DNA from: Scilla litardierei
Taxonomy: Eukaryota > Streptophyta > Magnoliopsida > Asparagales > Asparagaceae
Assembly (NCBI GenBank): GCA_030789695.1
Contig: CM061139.1
Coordinates: 108,288,837-108,352,836, forward strand
Length of the DNA: 64,000 nucleotides
Direction of reading: 5' to 3'
Below, piece after piece: positions 34,867 through 46,905 of this stretch. Below the pieces are notes generated by a model, which was given only the letters and a program-made list of their open reading frames with translations, did no database searches and was not told the origin of the DNA. Position 1 is the first letter of the stretch. Every line of letters starts with the position of its first letter. The position numbers and the translations under genes are program-made.

Positions 34867-36764
34867 CTAATGACACGGAAAACAAATCAGATTAGACTCA
34901 TAGCTTATGACTCGGACGTCGAACTTAGTTTATTGGACATTCTAATATCATTATCGCTATTCCAAAAATCGCAGTTACAGAAGAGGACCTGCATGGGCCA
35001 CCACTAAAACCTGTCACGACCCGCTTCCCTGAAATGGAGCCGAGACGTGAAAAGGTCCGCACGGGAGTGGAGCTGTGAAGCCCCAAACCCGATAAGCGTC
35101 CACAATACATAAACAGGTCCCTGTAACCACAACAGAATAACAATAATAACACAATGCGAGACTGAAATAAAATTCCACATCTCACAAATTGTCCAACATC
35201 AAAATAAGTCCAACATCCAGAAAAGCCACCAGGCTAAAGAAAAGAGTCCAAGGCCCAGAACAAGGCCAACAAAAGAATACGACATAACAAAGTATAGGTG
35301 CTACGCACCGAATACAAAACAACTGTCTAACAAAATTAAAGCATAACGAAGACACTAGGACTGGTCCCCAGTGTCCACGTACTCCCCGTCAAACACAAGC
35401 TCGGGCTCGGCGTCAGCAAACACCTCGTCCTCAACAAGGTACTCGGGCTCAGGATCTAACATGTGTCACCCAAAAGAGTAAAGGGGCACATGTCAGCAAG
35501 TCTAAAAAGACTTGGGCAAGGAAACTGAAGGTGCGGCAATTAGCAACCTAGCAGTTTAGTATGCATGACATGGCAGTTATAACATGAGTGCACAATTTAA
35601 ACATGGCAAGACAATTTGTACAAGAGAGCAATCATCGGGACAAGACAAGAGTAGCCAAGCTACTATCAATTCAATCAATTCACATTTTGTAGGTGTTTAG
35701 GCCATTCGCTGAATGGCATAGCATTTCAGACCGATCGGCACTAAACACTACCCAATACTCACACGATATGTAGCCTGGGGTCCCTGCACATTGAGCTCAT
35801 CTAGTGAGCCTAGGGTTGCCCCGCCATTGAGCTCGCATTCTTAGTTCACAATTCAATGTATCGAGCGTTGGGGTTAGCAACTCATTATGCTCGCTTCTGG
35901 TCACGAGCCAGGAACACTAGTATGGCGTAGGGAATACCTAGCCGGAACACGCAATTCGGGCATTGGCTATCAACCAACACATGGCCCGCTTCTGGAACAC
36001 GAGCCAGGAACACAACATTGTAGCGAAGCTACGTAATCACAGCAATACCTAAAGAATGCGAGATCATGACAATTTATTTGCGTACAGTTAATTGAATTAA
36101 ACGTGACAGGCGAAATGCAATGACATGACATATTCGCGTACCGTTAATTGAAAGTAAACATGACATGGTAATTGTGCAACATGCTAAAAGTCGGGATTAG
36201 CTTCGTTGTCAAGCTAATTCCCCAATTTGCGCCTAGGCGAGTATCATTTCGTCGCCTAGCCTCTTTTACGCCTACAACATGCAAATGGCCTAAAACATGG
36301 CCTAAACCCTAAGTGGCAAGTTTCACTTGCCTAGCACCGGGGATTGACGATCACTTCGTCACACGGATGCTATCTACGGGGGAAATCGCTGTTATGGGGG
36401 AGACAAACACCAAACACATGAAATTAATTAGGGTTTCATAAAAATTATCAATAAGTTATGAAAACAACGGTAGATCGATTTCTTACCGAGAGGAGACGGA
36501 AGGAACACTCCGGGGAACCCTAGGATCAGATCTGGAAAAGATTGGAGAAGTTTGGGGAAACTAGGGTTTTGGGGGATTTGGGGATTTGATGGATTTGAGT
36601 GAGATTTTAGGGAAGATGAGAGGTGGAATGAGTGAATGGATGGATTGGATGATGGATTTAGGGCTTGGAGTGAAGGATTGAAGCTTGGAGGAAGATGGGG
36701 GCTCAATGGGGGAGAAACTAGGGCTTAGGGTCGTGTTGGAGAAGAAGAAGTCGTTTGGGAGGGG

Positions 36765-36772
36765 TATTTATA
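36765..36772 (-). promoter_or_regulatory. TATA box driving the Tekay element
   Basis: TATAAATA on the minus strand in the 5' LTR, 45 bases downstream of the DRE-rich array, in the expected place at the U3/R border. Confidence 0.68.
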
Positions 36773-36817
36773 GGTTGAGCTGGCGGCTAGGGCAAAACTA
36801 GGGTTTCCTGCACTGCT

Positions 36818-37213
36818 TAGTCGGTCAAAGAACAACTGTTGACCGACTAGTTTGAGATCTAGTCGGTTGGTTGAACAACGCAGACCGACTAAGTGTAAAC
36901 AGTAACTCCAGTCGAAAACCTGAACTAAGAGTTAGTCGGTCCATGAACAAGTACTGACCGACTAGTTTGGCATCTAGTCGGTCGATGAACGTTCTTAGAC
37001 CGACTAAGAGTGAACAGTAACTGATACAAAAATAATTTGATGAGTTAGTCGGTCCAAGAAGCATTGCTGACCGACTAGTTTGCAACCTAGTCGGTCAACC
37101 AACGTTCTTAGACCGACTAACGATAAACAGTAGCTTCCTCAGAAAATTAGAAAGCTCACTAGTCGGTCCAAGAAGGATTGCCGACCGACTGGATCGTCAT
37201 CTAGTCGGTCGGT
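36818..37213. repeat. DRE-rich inverted-repeat array, Tekay 5' LTR
   Basis: Same four-unit array as in the other LTR, with one unit base changed (GGTC to GGTT at about 36867). It is related unit by unit to the array at 53500-54012, including the spacer words AAAGAACAAC and GTTCTT. Confidence 0.9.
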
Positions 37214-38886
37214 GGCCCTTCTTACTCCGGCTAATGAGCACAGAAAAGATCCGATACGGAGCGCGAGGCCCCGTGATCGAATCCTAAGACTCCTAGGCTT
37301 GATCTAATAGTTAGATATGACCGTTATGAAGCCCGTCACAAACGACATCGAAATCGACAATCCTAAGAAAGAAGCGAGAAAATGCGACGAATCGATCGAA
37401 AATGAAAACTACGGAGACGAAAACCACACAAGAAGAGAAAATCCACCAAAACATATATTATATTATATTATAATCAGATACAAGAAAAGCAGTCGTTACA
37501 GTCCTACCTTTACTGGGCCTGACCAGTAATCCAGGCCAGACCCAGTCTGGCCTGGGTCAGCCTGGTCTGGCCTGGTCTGATCCATTGAACTATTTTGGGC
37601 ATAACTTGGGCATTTAGCGTCCGATTTGAACGCCGTTCGAACCTGGGCGTAGACCGGGACATTCCCGTCTTACCCATGAACTTTTCCTTGCGTTTATTGT
37701 CATTAAATATGGTCTTAAACTATTTAAGACACATTTAATCTCTTTTGCATCATATGCAAATTAGTCTCATATCTAAGCTTAAATTATCATATTGCATCAA
37801 ATGCAATTATTCCATCCCTTGCATCAAAATGCAAAATATTCTCCCTAACTAATTTCTACCTATTACTAGACAAAGGTCGCACTCTGTGTGTGACCCTACG
37901 GCCTGACCCTACTACAGGTTGGGCTCGAAGCCTTATACGGCGGTGACCACAAGCAGTGGCTGTCGTCCCCGTTTCAGAATCATCATAATGTGGTTAGCTC
38001 ATCAACATGAGAATTGTCGGAACCACCCTGACCGTGTCTGTGATGAGTTTCACAGTTATAGTCTCTTCGTCTAAGCTATGTCGTGTAGATCAAGTCTAGG
38101 GTACGGTCAAACTGTCAACCCCAATAACGTGACTCTGGTTAGTTTCTATCGATCTTTAGTCAACTAATGTTGGACTTCTTCCAACATACTCTGCGCAGAG
38201 ATTTTACTAAAGACCGAACTAACTCTATGACACTAACTCCCATTGACCGGGAGAGACGAATCCTCTCTTGGTCATTACTCTCCTCGTACGCTTCAAGTGA
38301 CACCCAATCAAAGACCTTTCGACATGCCTAGGCTCGAAGCTAGGTCAGTGATCTAAGTGACACTGTTCACGCACAGGTTCGTAAATTGCCCTTAAGTCAA
38401 AAGACCAACTTGCCTATTATCACTTAGAGTTATCATTGATAGATTGGTCAATATAACCATATGATAAATCTTGTGGATCGTTCAGTGAACTCATTCTCTA
38501 ATGAGCACCTGGGTCTCGTCTCTGACTTCACCAAGTCGAACGATCATGAGATCATCGCCACCGCTTAACGGTGAAGTCTAAGACACAATGGTCTATTCGA
38601 TGTTTCGATATCCTTGTCTCGAAGCATCTACGACCACGAACCCTTTTAGACTTATGCTACAGACGGTCAAACATTTCTCCATGATCGAGATACTCAGCTC
38701 GATACATGTTTGACCTTGCATAAAGTCTCAGGACTTTACCTAAGTTAATATCTAATGTATACTACATTATAACTTAGATAAATTATTACCGAACAGTTTA
38801 CTATTATTTCGAACAAGATGTTTTGCTATTCACACATAGATAAATAACCTCGAGGGCATCATTCCTCTACAATATATATATCTCCA

Positions 38887-39740
38887 ATGACAGTTCTGTT
38901 TTGGAATGTTAGAGGTCTTAGATACTTTGGAATGTGTAGCACTGCAATACAAGTGTTTTAAAAGGCAAAAGTGGATATTGTCTTCCTATAAAAGGCAAAG
39001 TTAGCTAATTCCCCCATAATATCCCTAGGGCAAGTGGAGATACAAGGATGCCTCAAGGCATCCAATGATATTTTGATTGGAGTAAACATGTATTGGTTCT
39101 TAATAATGGATTGCTGAATAGGCTAGCTGTATATCTCTCTCTTTATTAAAGTCAAAGGTAAACATAATGGCTAGGTTCATGCAAGCACATTAGTGCATGG
39201 GTCCTATGTTAGGGGGTCATAGACCGAGATTTTGGCAAAAACTTTATGGTTTCCTCACATATGCTTGTGGATCATATGCGGTGATTTCAATGTTTCCCAT
39301 TTCAATGATGAGAGTGCAGGTGGAGAGGGTAATATTGATGATGATCATATGTCATTAAATAGTCTTAATTTTGAACAAGGTTGATTGGAAATACCAATTT
39401 AGGTAAGAAGTACACTCGATCTAACATGTCGCCCTTATCTAGCTAATTTGGATTATATTCTTATCTCACAATAGTAGGAGGATAATTTTTTGCTAGCCAA
39501 AGTGTTAGCAAGGCCTACATTACATCAGATCAGATCCCATTCTCCTCAATAGGCCAAGTCCCTAACAACATTTCCCAAATGTTTTAGGGTTCAAAGATGT
39601 AGCTATAGTGTGAGTCTGTGTTTAATACTTTCAGTGATCCTAGAATAAGCTGGTGGCATCTGAAGACAACGTGGATATGTTGGTTACCAATCTTAAGTGC
39701 CTTAGGAATGGTTAGGTTCATATGAGAAATAGAAATTCAG
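38887..39740 (+). pseudogene. LINE ORF2 endonuclease fragment
   Basis: From the ATG at 38887 the frame opens MTVLFWNVRGLRYFG, the usual start of plant L1-type endonuclease. DIVFL follows (normally with a catalytic Glu after it; here a stop). WIICGDFNVSHF (GDFNV at 39280-39294) is in the same frame, then LDYILIS and SHSP (normally SDH, the catalytic Asp-His; here altered). Many stops occur. RT is not seen. It is an old fragment whose 5' side was moved away by the copia-derivative insertion. Confidence 0.8.
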
Positions 39741-40122
39741 TAATATAATGCCGTCGAACCGTCGTTTTTTGTCAAACTGTTGTCACCGGCGAACAGTCGA
39801 GGACAAGGACGTCGTTTCCCCACCCTTGCCCTATGCACGAACAGGGGACGACGGTGACGCCCCCATCAAACCCTAATTGGGTTCTTGGGGGCACTGCCCC
39901 CTGCCTCGTCGACCGCTGCCGGATGCGACGGGTGCTGCCGCCTTCGACAGCGGTGCCACTCCCAAACCCTTAGGGTTTAGGGGTGTAGCCCATCCCCACT
40001 TAGTGGGCTTTAACCCAGCTAAAAAAGTGTATAAAAAGCCTAAATGACCTGAAGTCCGTGGCCAGCCCACGAGCCTTAGGCCCGCATGCCAATATTTTTT
40101 TACTTGAATAAATTTTTTTCTG

Positions 40123-40143
40123 ATATATATATATATATATATA
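40123..40143. repeat. AT dinucleotide microsatellite
   Basis: About ten uninterrupted AT/TA dinucleotides. Confidence 0.9.
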
Positions 40144-41540
40144 ATAAATTAAGAAAATGCCCATAAAATCTCAAAAATTGCAGAAAATCCAAAAAAATCT
40201 AGAAAAATCTAGAAAAATATGGAAAATTCTAGATAAATCAGGGAATATAATAAAAGGGGATTGGAAATAGATAAAAGCTTTTGGGGGAATAAATGCGGCA
40301 TGTGATATTGATAAATAATGTTTTAAGGGCGTGTTCAGATTTAAAAATTTTCCCAACATGACCTGATTGACCCAATTCATACCGCGGGTGGCTTCACCCC
40401 CCCTGCACCCCCTTGAGTCCATTCTGGGTTAAACTCCCAATAAATCTTTGGGGGCATGTCCTATAATTTAAGGCATCTTATGAACAAAAGATTATCACAT
40501 AATTGATCATAATTAGAATATATGAATGCATCACTTAGGTTTTTCTCATGGATATAATTTTCTTTATATGCTTTATATGAACTACCTATGATGATATTAT
40601 TGAGCATAATATTTAGCTTACATGCTTTATATTGTCTGCATCATATGCTTTTACACGTTAAATACTCCATGCATATATGCTCATAACTATGATTATGCAT
40701 TATGGCACACAACTAAATATAATTTTCAAAATTTTAAAAATCATATCTATATTGACAATCGAACTTGAAGTTCAAATTAAAATGTCAAATACCCTTTTTT
40801 CAAATAAAATACGAAGGAATTATGCGAAAACTATTTCTGTCATTTTAAAGATGCGCACTTCGCTGTAAATAGATATCACAGATCTATGGTCTAAATAGGC
40901 CAATATGGATACTAGAAGTATGACATGACACCGCTAAACTCTTTTAGAGTAATCCCACTCTACAAAAAATGATTCTTGAATCTAGACTTAAATATAAGCT
41001 CACTCCTGAAGTTGTGGTTAAATAAATAAGTGAGAAAAATATATTATGAGATTCGAACCCAAGTATTTTTACCTTTTATCATATTTCTCTTTCCACAAAC
41101 TGAAAAGTGGAAGTATAGAAACAAACTTGCTCCCTTGTGTATGTCTCCTTAGTGAGACTAATGTTTCTTCTTTTTAAAAAATAATAATACGGAAGATTGA
41201 AAACATGGGAAGTTTAGAACCAATAATGTCCGGAAAATAAAAAGAGAAAGGAAAGATGTGAAGTACCTTGACGTGGAATAAGCAATGGCAAACCAAAATC
41301 AGACCCAGAAGTTCTAATAAGACCCATACTGATCTTGCAATATGAAAGGTCATTAGTTTATGCCATATAAAAATAATATAAAATAGTCTAAAGACGAAAG
41401 TCAACCCAACTATCGTATAATTAGCTATTTCTTGAGCACACATAAAATTTGAAAAACAATAATTTGTTACCATAACATAATTACTTAGAATACTTTTCCA
41501 AAATAATTTTTGATCAGAGTATATATATGTTTATGCTTTT

Positions 41541-41604
41541 TATACATTTATTTATACTGCAAATTTTAGGCTTATACATTTATTTATACTGCAAATTTTA
41601 GGCT
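41541..41604. repeat. 32-bp perfect tandem duplication
   Basis: TATACATTTATTTATACTGC.. is repeated at 41541 and 41573 with no visible difference, so it is a recent local duplication. Confidence 0.92.
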
Positions 41605-42592
41605 TAGTTTTTAGCATCTGTAATATAATATTCTTTGCACAATCATCCACATTGACACCTCAATACGTATGATATCAATAACATTTCACCCTTAGAATAG
41701 TCTAGTAGAAAACTATTTTGGGATGTCTGACTTGAGATTCATGAATAACAAACCCGAATACTCTATATGATGATGCTAGTACTCTCTCAAAAAAACTTAC
41801 CAAGTTTCGATGGATATTCGTCAACACAAAATCACTACTGAATGACTCAAGAAATAATGGGCTGAAGACCATACTTGAGCATTCAAATAGACTTTCAAAA
41901 GTAATATAAAAATTCGAAAAGAGGAATCAAATGGAACACCTGAAGTGCACAAAATCATCCAAGTTTTAATTTTAGTACGACTTAATATACCACCCTAGAT
42001 CGGTGATGATGCAAGAAATCATATGCCAATCATATAATTATAACCTGAAGAACACGAAGATTCTCAGAAGGGTGAGCTTTCATTGTCCTATTCAAAGGGA
42101 AAAATGATTACGAGATCATCTCCACTACACGTGGACATTGACTCTCAAGACTCCCTCAAATAGAATTTCATAAGATATGTTTATAAAATCTATCACCATT
42201 AAAATAAAATAATAAGACCTTTAGGTCTCCTGAGAGTAGTTGAGGGATAAAAGTGAACTTATCCACTCCCAACAAAGGGCTGATGAAGTACCTTAGTGTA
42301 CTCATCCATTTATCCTCTAAAAATGGTCATAAGCAATCTTATTATCTAACCGCAGTCTAGCTTTTTCAAAGAAAAGAGGGCACATTATTAAATGGCAGGC
42401 AAATTGGATAATACTGGAAAATCAACATTAATTTGCAAACTGGAATAAAGTTGAACATCCTAAGATTCTGTTCGCACCCAAAATGGGTCATATGAGTAAA
42501 TCATTAAAATGATTTAAACGGATTACTCGTCCGTTAAAAATCCAGTTGCTAGTGACTGCATGGGGACATGCAATTACAATGCAAACAATCAA

Positions 42593-42860
42593 AATGCCGC
42601 CTTAGAACCTATTTATCATGGCCTGATCACCCCAGATAAATAGTTTTTGAGAACTCCAAACAGAGGAGGCATTTAGAGCACATCTTATAGATCGTGCCTT
42701 GATGGATCCACATCCCCATAGCACCACTATAGGCCATCAGAATGCCACCTTAGAAGTATTTATCGGGCTTAATCACTGCAGATAAATAGATTTCTAGCAC
42801 TCCAAATAAGGGAAGCATTTAAAATCACATCTTATAGATTGTGCCTTGATGAGCCCTCAT
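42593..42860. repeat. Diverged ~148-bp tandem duplication
   Basis: AATGCCGCCTTAGAA.. (42593) and AATGCCACCTTAGAA.. (42741) share TATTTATC, CAGATAAATAG, ACTCCAAA, CATCTTATAGAT and GTGCCTTGATG in the same order. No coding content. Confidence 0.8.
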
Positions 42861-45185
42861 TCAAAGATTCGATAGTGACGATGAGATCTTGAAGATCCTT
42901 CATATTCAGAACTCTTTAATTTCCCAGTACTAGGTTCAACTTGGATGTCACCATCATGCATGAGCTTAAATCTCAGTTGACCATATCAAAATATCAAAAT
43001 CTATGATCCGAGAATTATGAAATGTGATGAGATCCTGCGATCCTCCACAATTATGAAACTGTTAAACAGTTATATGACATAGTTACTGACAATCTGAATA
43101 TTTTCAAAATCACGCATCCATATTGCTAAAAATCCGGCTAGGATTGACATACCAAAAATGATGGATACAATCCACTAACAGTAGAAGTGGATGGTCTCAA
43201 TTAAGAGGGAACAAACCACGAGGCTCCAAATTGAGAAAAACTCCTGGAGACCTTAAAACAATACCACCACAGGAAAGTGAGTTCATCTCCATATCCTATC
43301 CCTTTCCAGACCTACAGAAGAGGAAATTCTAGCATAAAATGAAATATAACTGAATAATGTGCGTACAAGGGGAGGTGTTTGGATAAAAAACACAGTTGTC
43401 GACAATAATTTTACGATTCATTTTGCCATTTAAATGATAGTAATCGATCCACACTCCGTTGCTAAAAAGCAAGCGTGATTTACCAAAAATGTGGAACGAG
43501 GCAAAAAATAAGTTGAGCTGGACTCACTTATGAAATGTGAAGTGTTTGGACCTGAAATCCTGATATCAAAAGGTATCAAACCTTTGGGCATAGTGAGTAT
43601 TGTATAAAATATAAATAAATTCATATGCTATAAGGTATAACATATAGCTAAGAGGTTCATTTCACTGAAACTAGGAAGTAATAAAGTAAGATGAGCTGTA
43701 CTCACTTATAAAATATAAATGATGCATCAAACTCCCTGGTTATGGTTGTGAAACCCTCACAATTGGCAAAAGAAATTGTGGATATGCTGCTTTGGATGTT
43801 GTGACTGTAGGAATATGATGCCCTCGAGGCCATTTATTCCTGTGTGAATAGCACAAACATCTTGTTCGAAATAACAGTAAGCTGTTTGGTAATAATTTAT
43901 CTAAGTTATTTTATAATCAGATATCGACTTAGGTAAAGTCCTGAGACTTTATGCAAGGTCAAACGGGTATCGAGATGAGTATCTCGATCATGGAGAAACG
44001 TTTGACCGTCTGTAGCATAAGTCTGAAATGGTTCGTGGTCATAGATGTTTCGAGACAAGGATATCGAAACATCGGATAGACCATTGTATCTTAGTCTTCA
44101 CCGTTTAGCGGTGGCGATGATCTCATGATCGCTTGACTTGGCGAAGTCGAAGACGAGACACAGGTGCTCATTAGAATGAGTTCACTGAACGATCCACTAG
44201 AGTTATCATATGGTTACATTGACCAATCTGTCAGTGATAACTCTGAGTGATGATAGGATAGTTGGTCTTTTGACTTGAGGTCATTTTGACAAACCTGTGC
44301 GTGAACGGTGCCACTTAGATCAACTGACCTAGCTTCGAGGCAAGGCCTGTCGAAAGGTCTTTTGATTGGGTGTCACTTGAAACGTACGAGGCGAGTAATG
44401 ACCAAGAGAGGATTCGTCTCTCCCGGTCAATGGGAGTTAGTGTCGTAGAGTTAGTTCGGTCTTTAGTAAAAACTCTGCGCAGAGTATGTTGGAAGAAGTC
44501 CAACATTAGTTGACTAAAGATTGATCGAAACTAACCGGAGTCAAGTTATTGGGGTTGACAGTTTGACCGTACCCCAGACTTGATCTACACGACACAGTTT
44601 AGACGAAAAGACTATAACTACGGAATTCATCACGGAAACAGTCAGGTGGTCCCGACAATACTCATGTCAATGAGTCAACCACATAATGATGATTCCTGAA
44701 GCAGGGACGGCAACCACTGCTCGTGGTCACTGCCGTATAGGGCTTCGAGCCCAACCTGTTGTAAGGGTCAGGCTGTAGGGTCTCACACAGAGTGCAACGC
44801 TTCGTCTAGTAATAGGTAGAAAATAGTTAGGGAGAATATTTGCATTTAGTGCAAAAGAAGAAATAATTGCATTTGATGCAATATGATAATTTAAGCTTAG
44901 ATAGGGACTATTTTGTATTTGATGCAAAGTCGATTAAATGTGTATTAAATTGTTTAATACAATATTTAATAAAATAAACGCAAGGAAAAGTTCACGGGTA
45001 AGACGGGAATGTCCCGGTCTAGACCCAGGTTCGAACGGCGTCCAAATCGGACACCGGATGCTCAAGTTAGAGCCAAAACAGACCCAAAGAATAAAGCCCA
45101 CAACTTAAACTGCATTTGATGCAGAATTAATTGGGGCAGACGTGGGCCCGGCCCAAAGGCCAGGCCACTACAGCCGCAAAGAAAA

Positions 45186-45404
45186 GGGGCGCCACGTGGC
45201 GCCCCCCGGTTGGCCGCAGCCAGGCGCTTATGCGCCTGGCAGTAACGCGGGCCCGGGCTTTGCCCGGGCCCGGAACAGTGCGTGCCCGTGCTTTTGCACG
45301 GGCACGTCAGCACGCGCACAGAGGCGCGTGCAGCGCACGCGCCTCGAGGCGCGTGCGCTGCACGCCGCCTGGCGCAGGCGGGGCCCACAGCTGCCTAGGG
45401 CAGC
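45186..45404. repeat. Cassette of seven consecutive hairpins
   Basis: Perfect stems in a row: 45186-45205 (20-nt palindrome centred on the G-box CACGTG); 45219-45240 (9-bp arms, loop TTAT); 45248-45272 (11-bp arms CGGGCCCGGGC, loop TTT); 45281-45306 (11-bp arms CGTGCCCGTGC, loop TTTT); 45326-45365 (40-nt palindrome with no loop, centre CTCGAG); 45365-45381 (6-bp arms CCGCCT/AGGCGG); 45390-45404 (6-bp arms GCTGCC/GGCAGC). Each stem has its own sequence. Confidence 0.95.
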
Positions 45405-45691
45405 GTGATTCTGCTGGCGGCTGCTGTTTTGCGTTTTGGGTGGCTTTGGGCTGATCTTTGGACACTCAATTGGAGGGTCAAACGAACTCCGATTGACGAA
45501 CGGTTTTTTCCTATGCGTTCACCGTTGAACACCCGTCGTATTGATAGGTTGTATCAATCTTGAAGCTCAACGGTGAGTGAGTTAAAATTCACGGAAGTTT
45601 GCACTTTGTGAAGTGCAAACTAACTTGATTTAATTAACTCTAATTTTTAGTCCCACATCGGAAATTGAGTAGAGGGGAGGGGTCAGCCGCC

Positions 45692-45700
45692 TATATAAAT
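45692..45700 (+). promoter_or_regulatory. TATA box of copia-derivative LTR
   Basis: TATATAAAT within CCTATATAAATAGG, about 290 bases downstream of the hairpin cassette. The sister LTR at 21077-21090 carries the same box on the minus strand. Repeated in the 3' LTR at 52189-52197. Confidence 0.7.
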
Positions 45701-46344
45701 AGGGGTCTGCCCCCTTCCTCTAAACTCGTCCCAAGCTCTAGATCTGAGCGGCTCTCGTAAATGTTGGAGCACGCTCGGATCTAAGCTTAAATAAATATTT
45801 CTCTATCTCCCTAAAATTCTGCCTTACTCCTGCGGGCTCTAGCAAAGCCACAAAGGAGTTCGGATTCTGGATCCGAAATCTTGGCGGAGGTTTCACTCGC
45901 GTGAAACTTTCTTCGGCGGTTGGTTGGCTCGGCGGCACGGGGATTGATCGCCTCGGGATGCGGAGCGGTTCGAGGAGCGGTTCGGGGAGCGGTTCAAAGG
46001 AGCGGCTCGGCGTGGGACGGGAGCAGCTCGGAAGACGGCGCGGAACATCTCGCCTGCCCCAGGGCTGAGATTCCGGGTATGTGGTTAAAGTATTTTTAGC
46101 ATTAGTTTAGTTTAATCGCAGTAGGCTAGATCCTTCTTGGGATGGTCAGACCCATCCCAAGTCGGCATAGATCTTGGCATAGGGTCTTGGACCTTAGGGC
46201 CAAGTTAAAATTGTTTTAACTTGCAAGTTAATTTAGATTAACTGTTTTTCTTCCGCTGCTTTTTTATTTTCCTGTCTATGTTCCGTCCGACTTAGGACGG
46301 GACTAGAGTTTTTGTGCCCTAAGGGACCGCGCAATCCCCTACAG

Positions 46345-46356
46345 TGGTATCAGAGC
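46345..46356 (+). other. Primer-binding site (initiator tRNA-Met)
   Basis: TGGTATCAGAGC, the full copia consensus, one base after the 5' LTR end at 46343. Confidence 0.92.
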
Positions 46357-46439
46357 CTAGGTTTGCGTAGCGATCTAGGTACTGCGATTTTATTAAACGT
46401 GTTTAATGCTTTTAAATACTTTTTTAATTTAAAATGTTT

Positions 46440-46905
46440 TTAAAATTATGAGATAAATTTTAAAAATGTTTTAGATGTTCTAAAATTTTCCTTTGAAATT
46501 TTTGAACATGGAAATTTTTAAAATGACGTTTTAAAATTTATGTGATAACTCTTAAAACTAATTTTTTTTTAAAAAAAGTTTAAATTAATTTTGGATGCCT
46601 AAAATTTTTTATTTTGATAAATTTTTAAGCATGAAAGTCTTTAAAATGGTGTTTTAATTTTATGAGATAATTTTAAAACTGATTTTAAAGATTAAAATTT
46701 TTATGCGATAAATTTTTTTTAAATAGCATGCAAAGTTAGTGATTTTAAAATTAAGTTTTTTTTATGAGATAAAAATAAAATAATTTCAAAATCATATTTT
46801 AAATTTAATTGTTAAATTTATGTTTGCATGCAAAAATAGTTTATGCGATAAACTTAGTTTATTTAATTGTTAAATAGTTGTGCACTATCTTTATGCGATA
46901 AATTA
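46440..46905 (+). repeat. Leader array of TTTATGNGATAA motifs
   Basis: About seven copies of TTATG(A/C/T)GATAA separated by A/T-rich spacers with TTTTAAAA words and GCATGCA. The sister element has about ten in the same place (25820-26530, inverse strand). Position just after the primer site would suit a packaging or dimerisation signal; that is inference. Confidence 0.75.

Larger units (their letters stand above)
27688..37500 (-). mobile_element. Tekay/Del-like chromovirus, nearly intact
   Basis: 9813 bp with TGT..ACA ends, a GTCCT 5-bp target duplication, LTRs of 2493 and 2489 bp, gag, protease, RT, RNase H, integrase and a C-terminal chromodomain-like tail in gypsy order on the minus strand. 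By eye the LTRs differ at about seven bases plus one 4-bp indel (about 30005), so insertion is recent. There are no disabling stops except two short blocks that look like introns. No classical primer-binding site was recognised just inside the 5' LTR. Confidence 0.93.
35012..37500 (-). repeat. Tekay 5' LTR
   Basis: 2489 bp, nearly identical to 27688-30180. It carries the promoter copy that would drive transcription: array 36818-37213, TATA 36765-36772. One small difference lies in a motif (TCGGTTGG here against TCGGTCGG). Confidence 0.95.
20462..38871 (-). mobile_element. Large copia-derived non-autonomous LTR element (minus), split by Tekay
   Basis: Minus-strand ends are TGTAGAGG..CCCTTCA. 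Left LTR 20462-22990, internal region 22991-26568, right (5') LTR 26569-38871 interrupted at 27687 by a 9.8-kb element. ATATA flanks both sides (20457-20461 and 38872-38876), a plausible target duplication in AT-rich DNA. The internal region has no long ORF; only fossils of copia pol remain. It is the same family as 43806-52840. Confidence 0.85.
26569..38871 (-). repeat. 5' LTR of copia derivative, interrupted
   Basis: LTR sequence occupies 26569-27687 and 37501-38871 (about 2.49 kb once the insertion is discounted). The uninterrupted copy at 21632-21642 reads GGCGTCCTACC; here GTCCT is duplicated on either side of the insert (27683-27687 and 37501-37505). Minus-strand TATA lies at 27162-27170. 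Confidence 0.9.
39741..43805. other. Repeat-rich intergenic stretch, no gene
   Basis: No coding sequence is supported. Visible: a GC-rich patch at 39860-40090 with hairpin GGGGGCA..TGCCCCC and TATAAAAAG near 40031 that may be a piece of an LTR; AT-rich DNA; and the short repeats listed separately. GTGAC at 43801-43805 is the left target duplication of the next element. Confidence 0.6.
43806..46343 (+). repeat. 5' LTR of copia derivative
   Basis: It contains the seven-hairpin cassette (45186-45404), TATA at 45692-45700, and a leader with iterated GGAGCGGTTC words (45959-46030). Short ORFs crossing the GC cassette are composition effects. Confidence 0.95.

Noticed and set aside
33724..35007. 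Plus-strand 427-codon open frame
   Set aside because: It lies exactly antisense to the Tekay gag ORF and has no recognisable domain; codon bias of the real gene leaves the opposite frame open.
45062..45454. Overlapping ORFs on both strands in the GC-rich LTR zone (repeated at 51627-51951)
   Set aside because: They are repeats of Ala/Arg/Gly/Pro produced by GC palindromes, and open frames on both strands arise from composition.
26555..46357. TGGTATCAGAGC sequences as tRNA genes
   Set aside because: They are primer-binding sites of 12-14 bases complementary to tRNA-Met; no cloverleaf surrounds them. No tRNA or rRNA gene was seen in the window.
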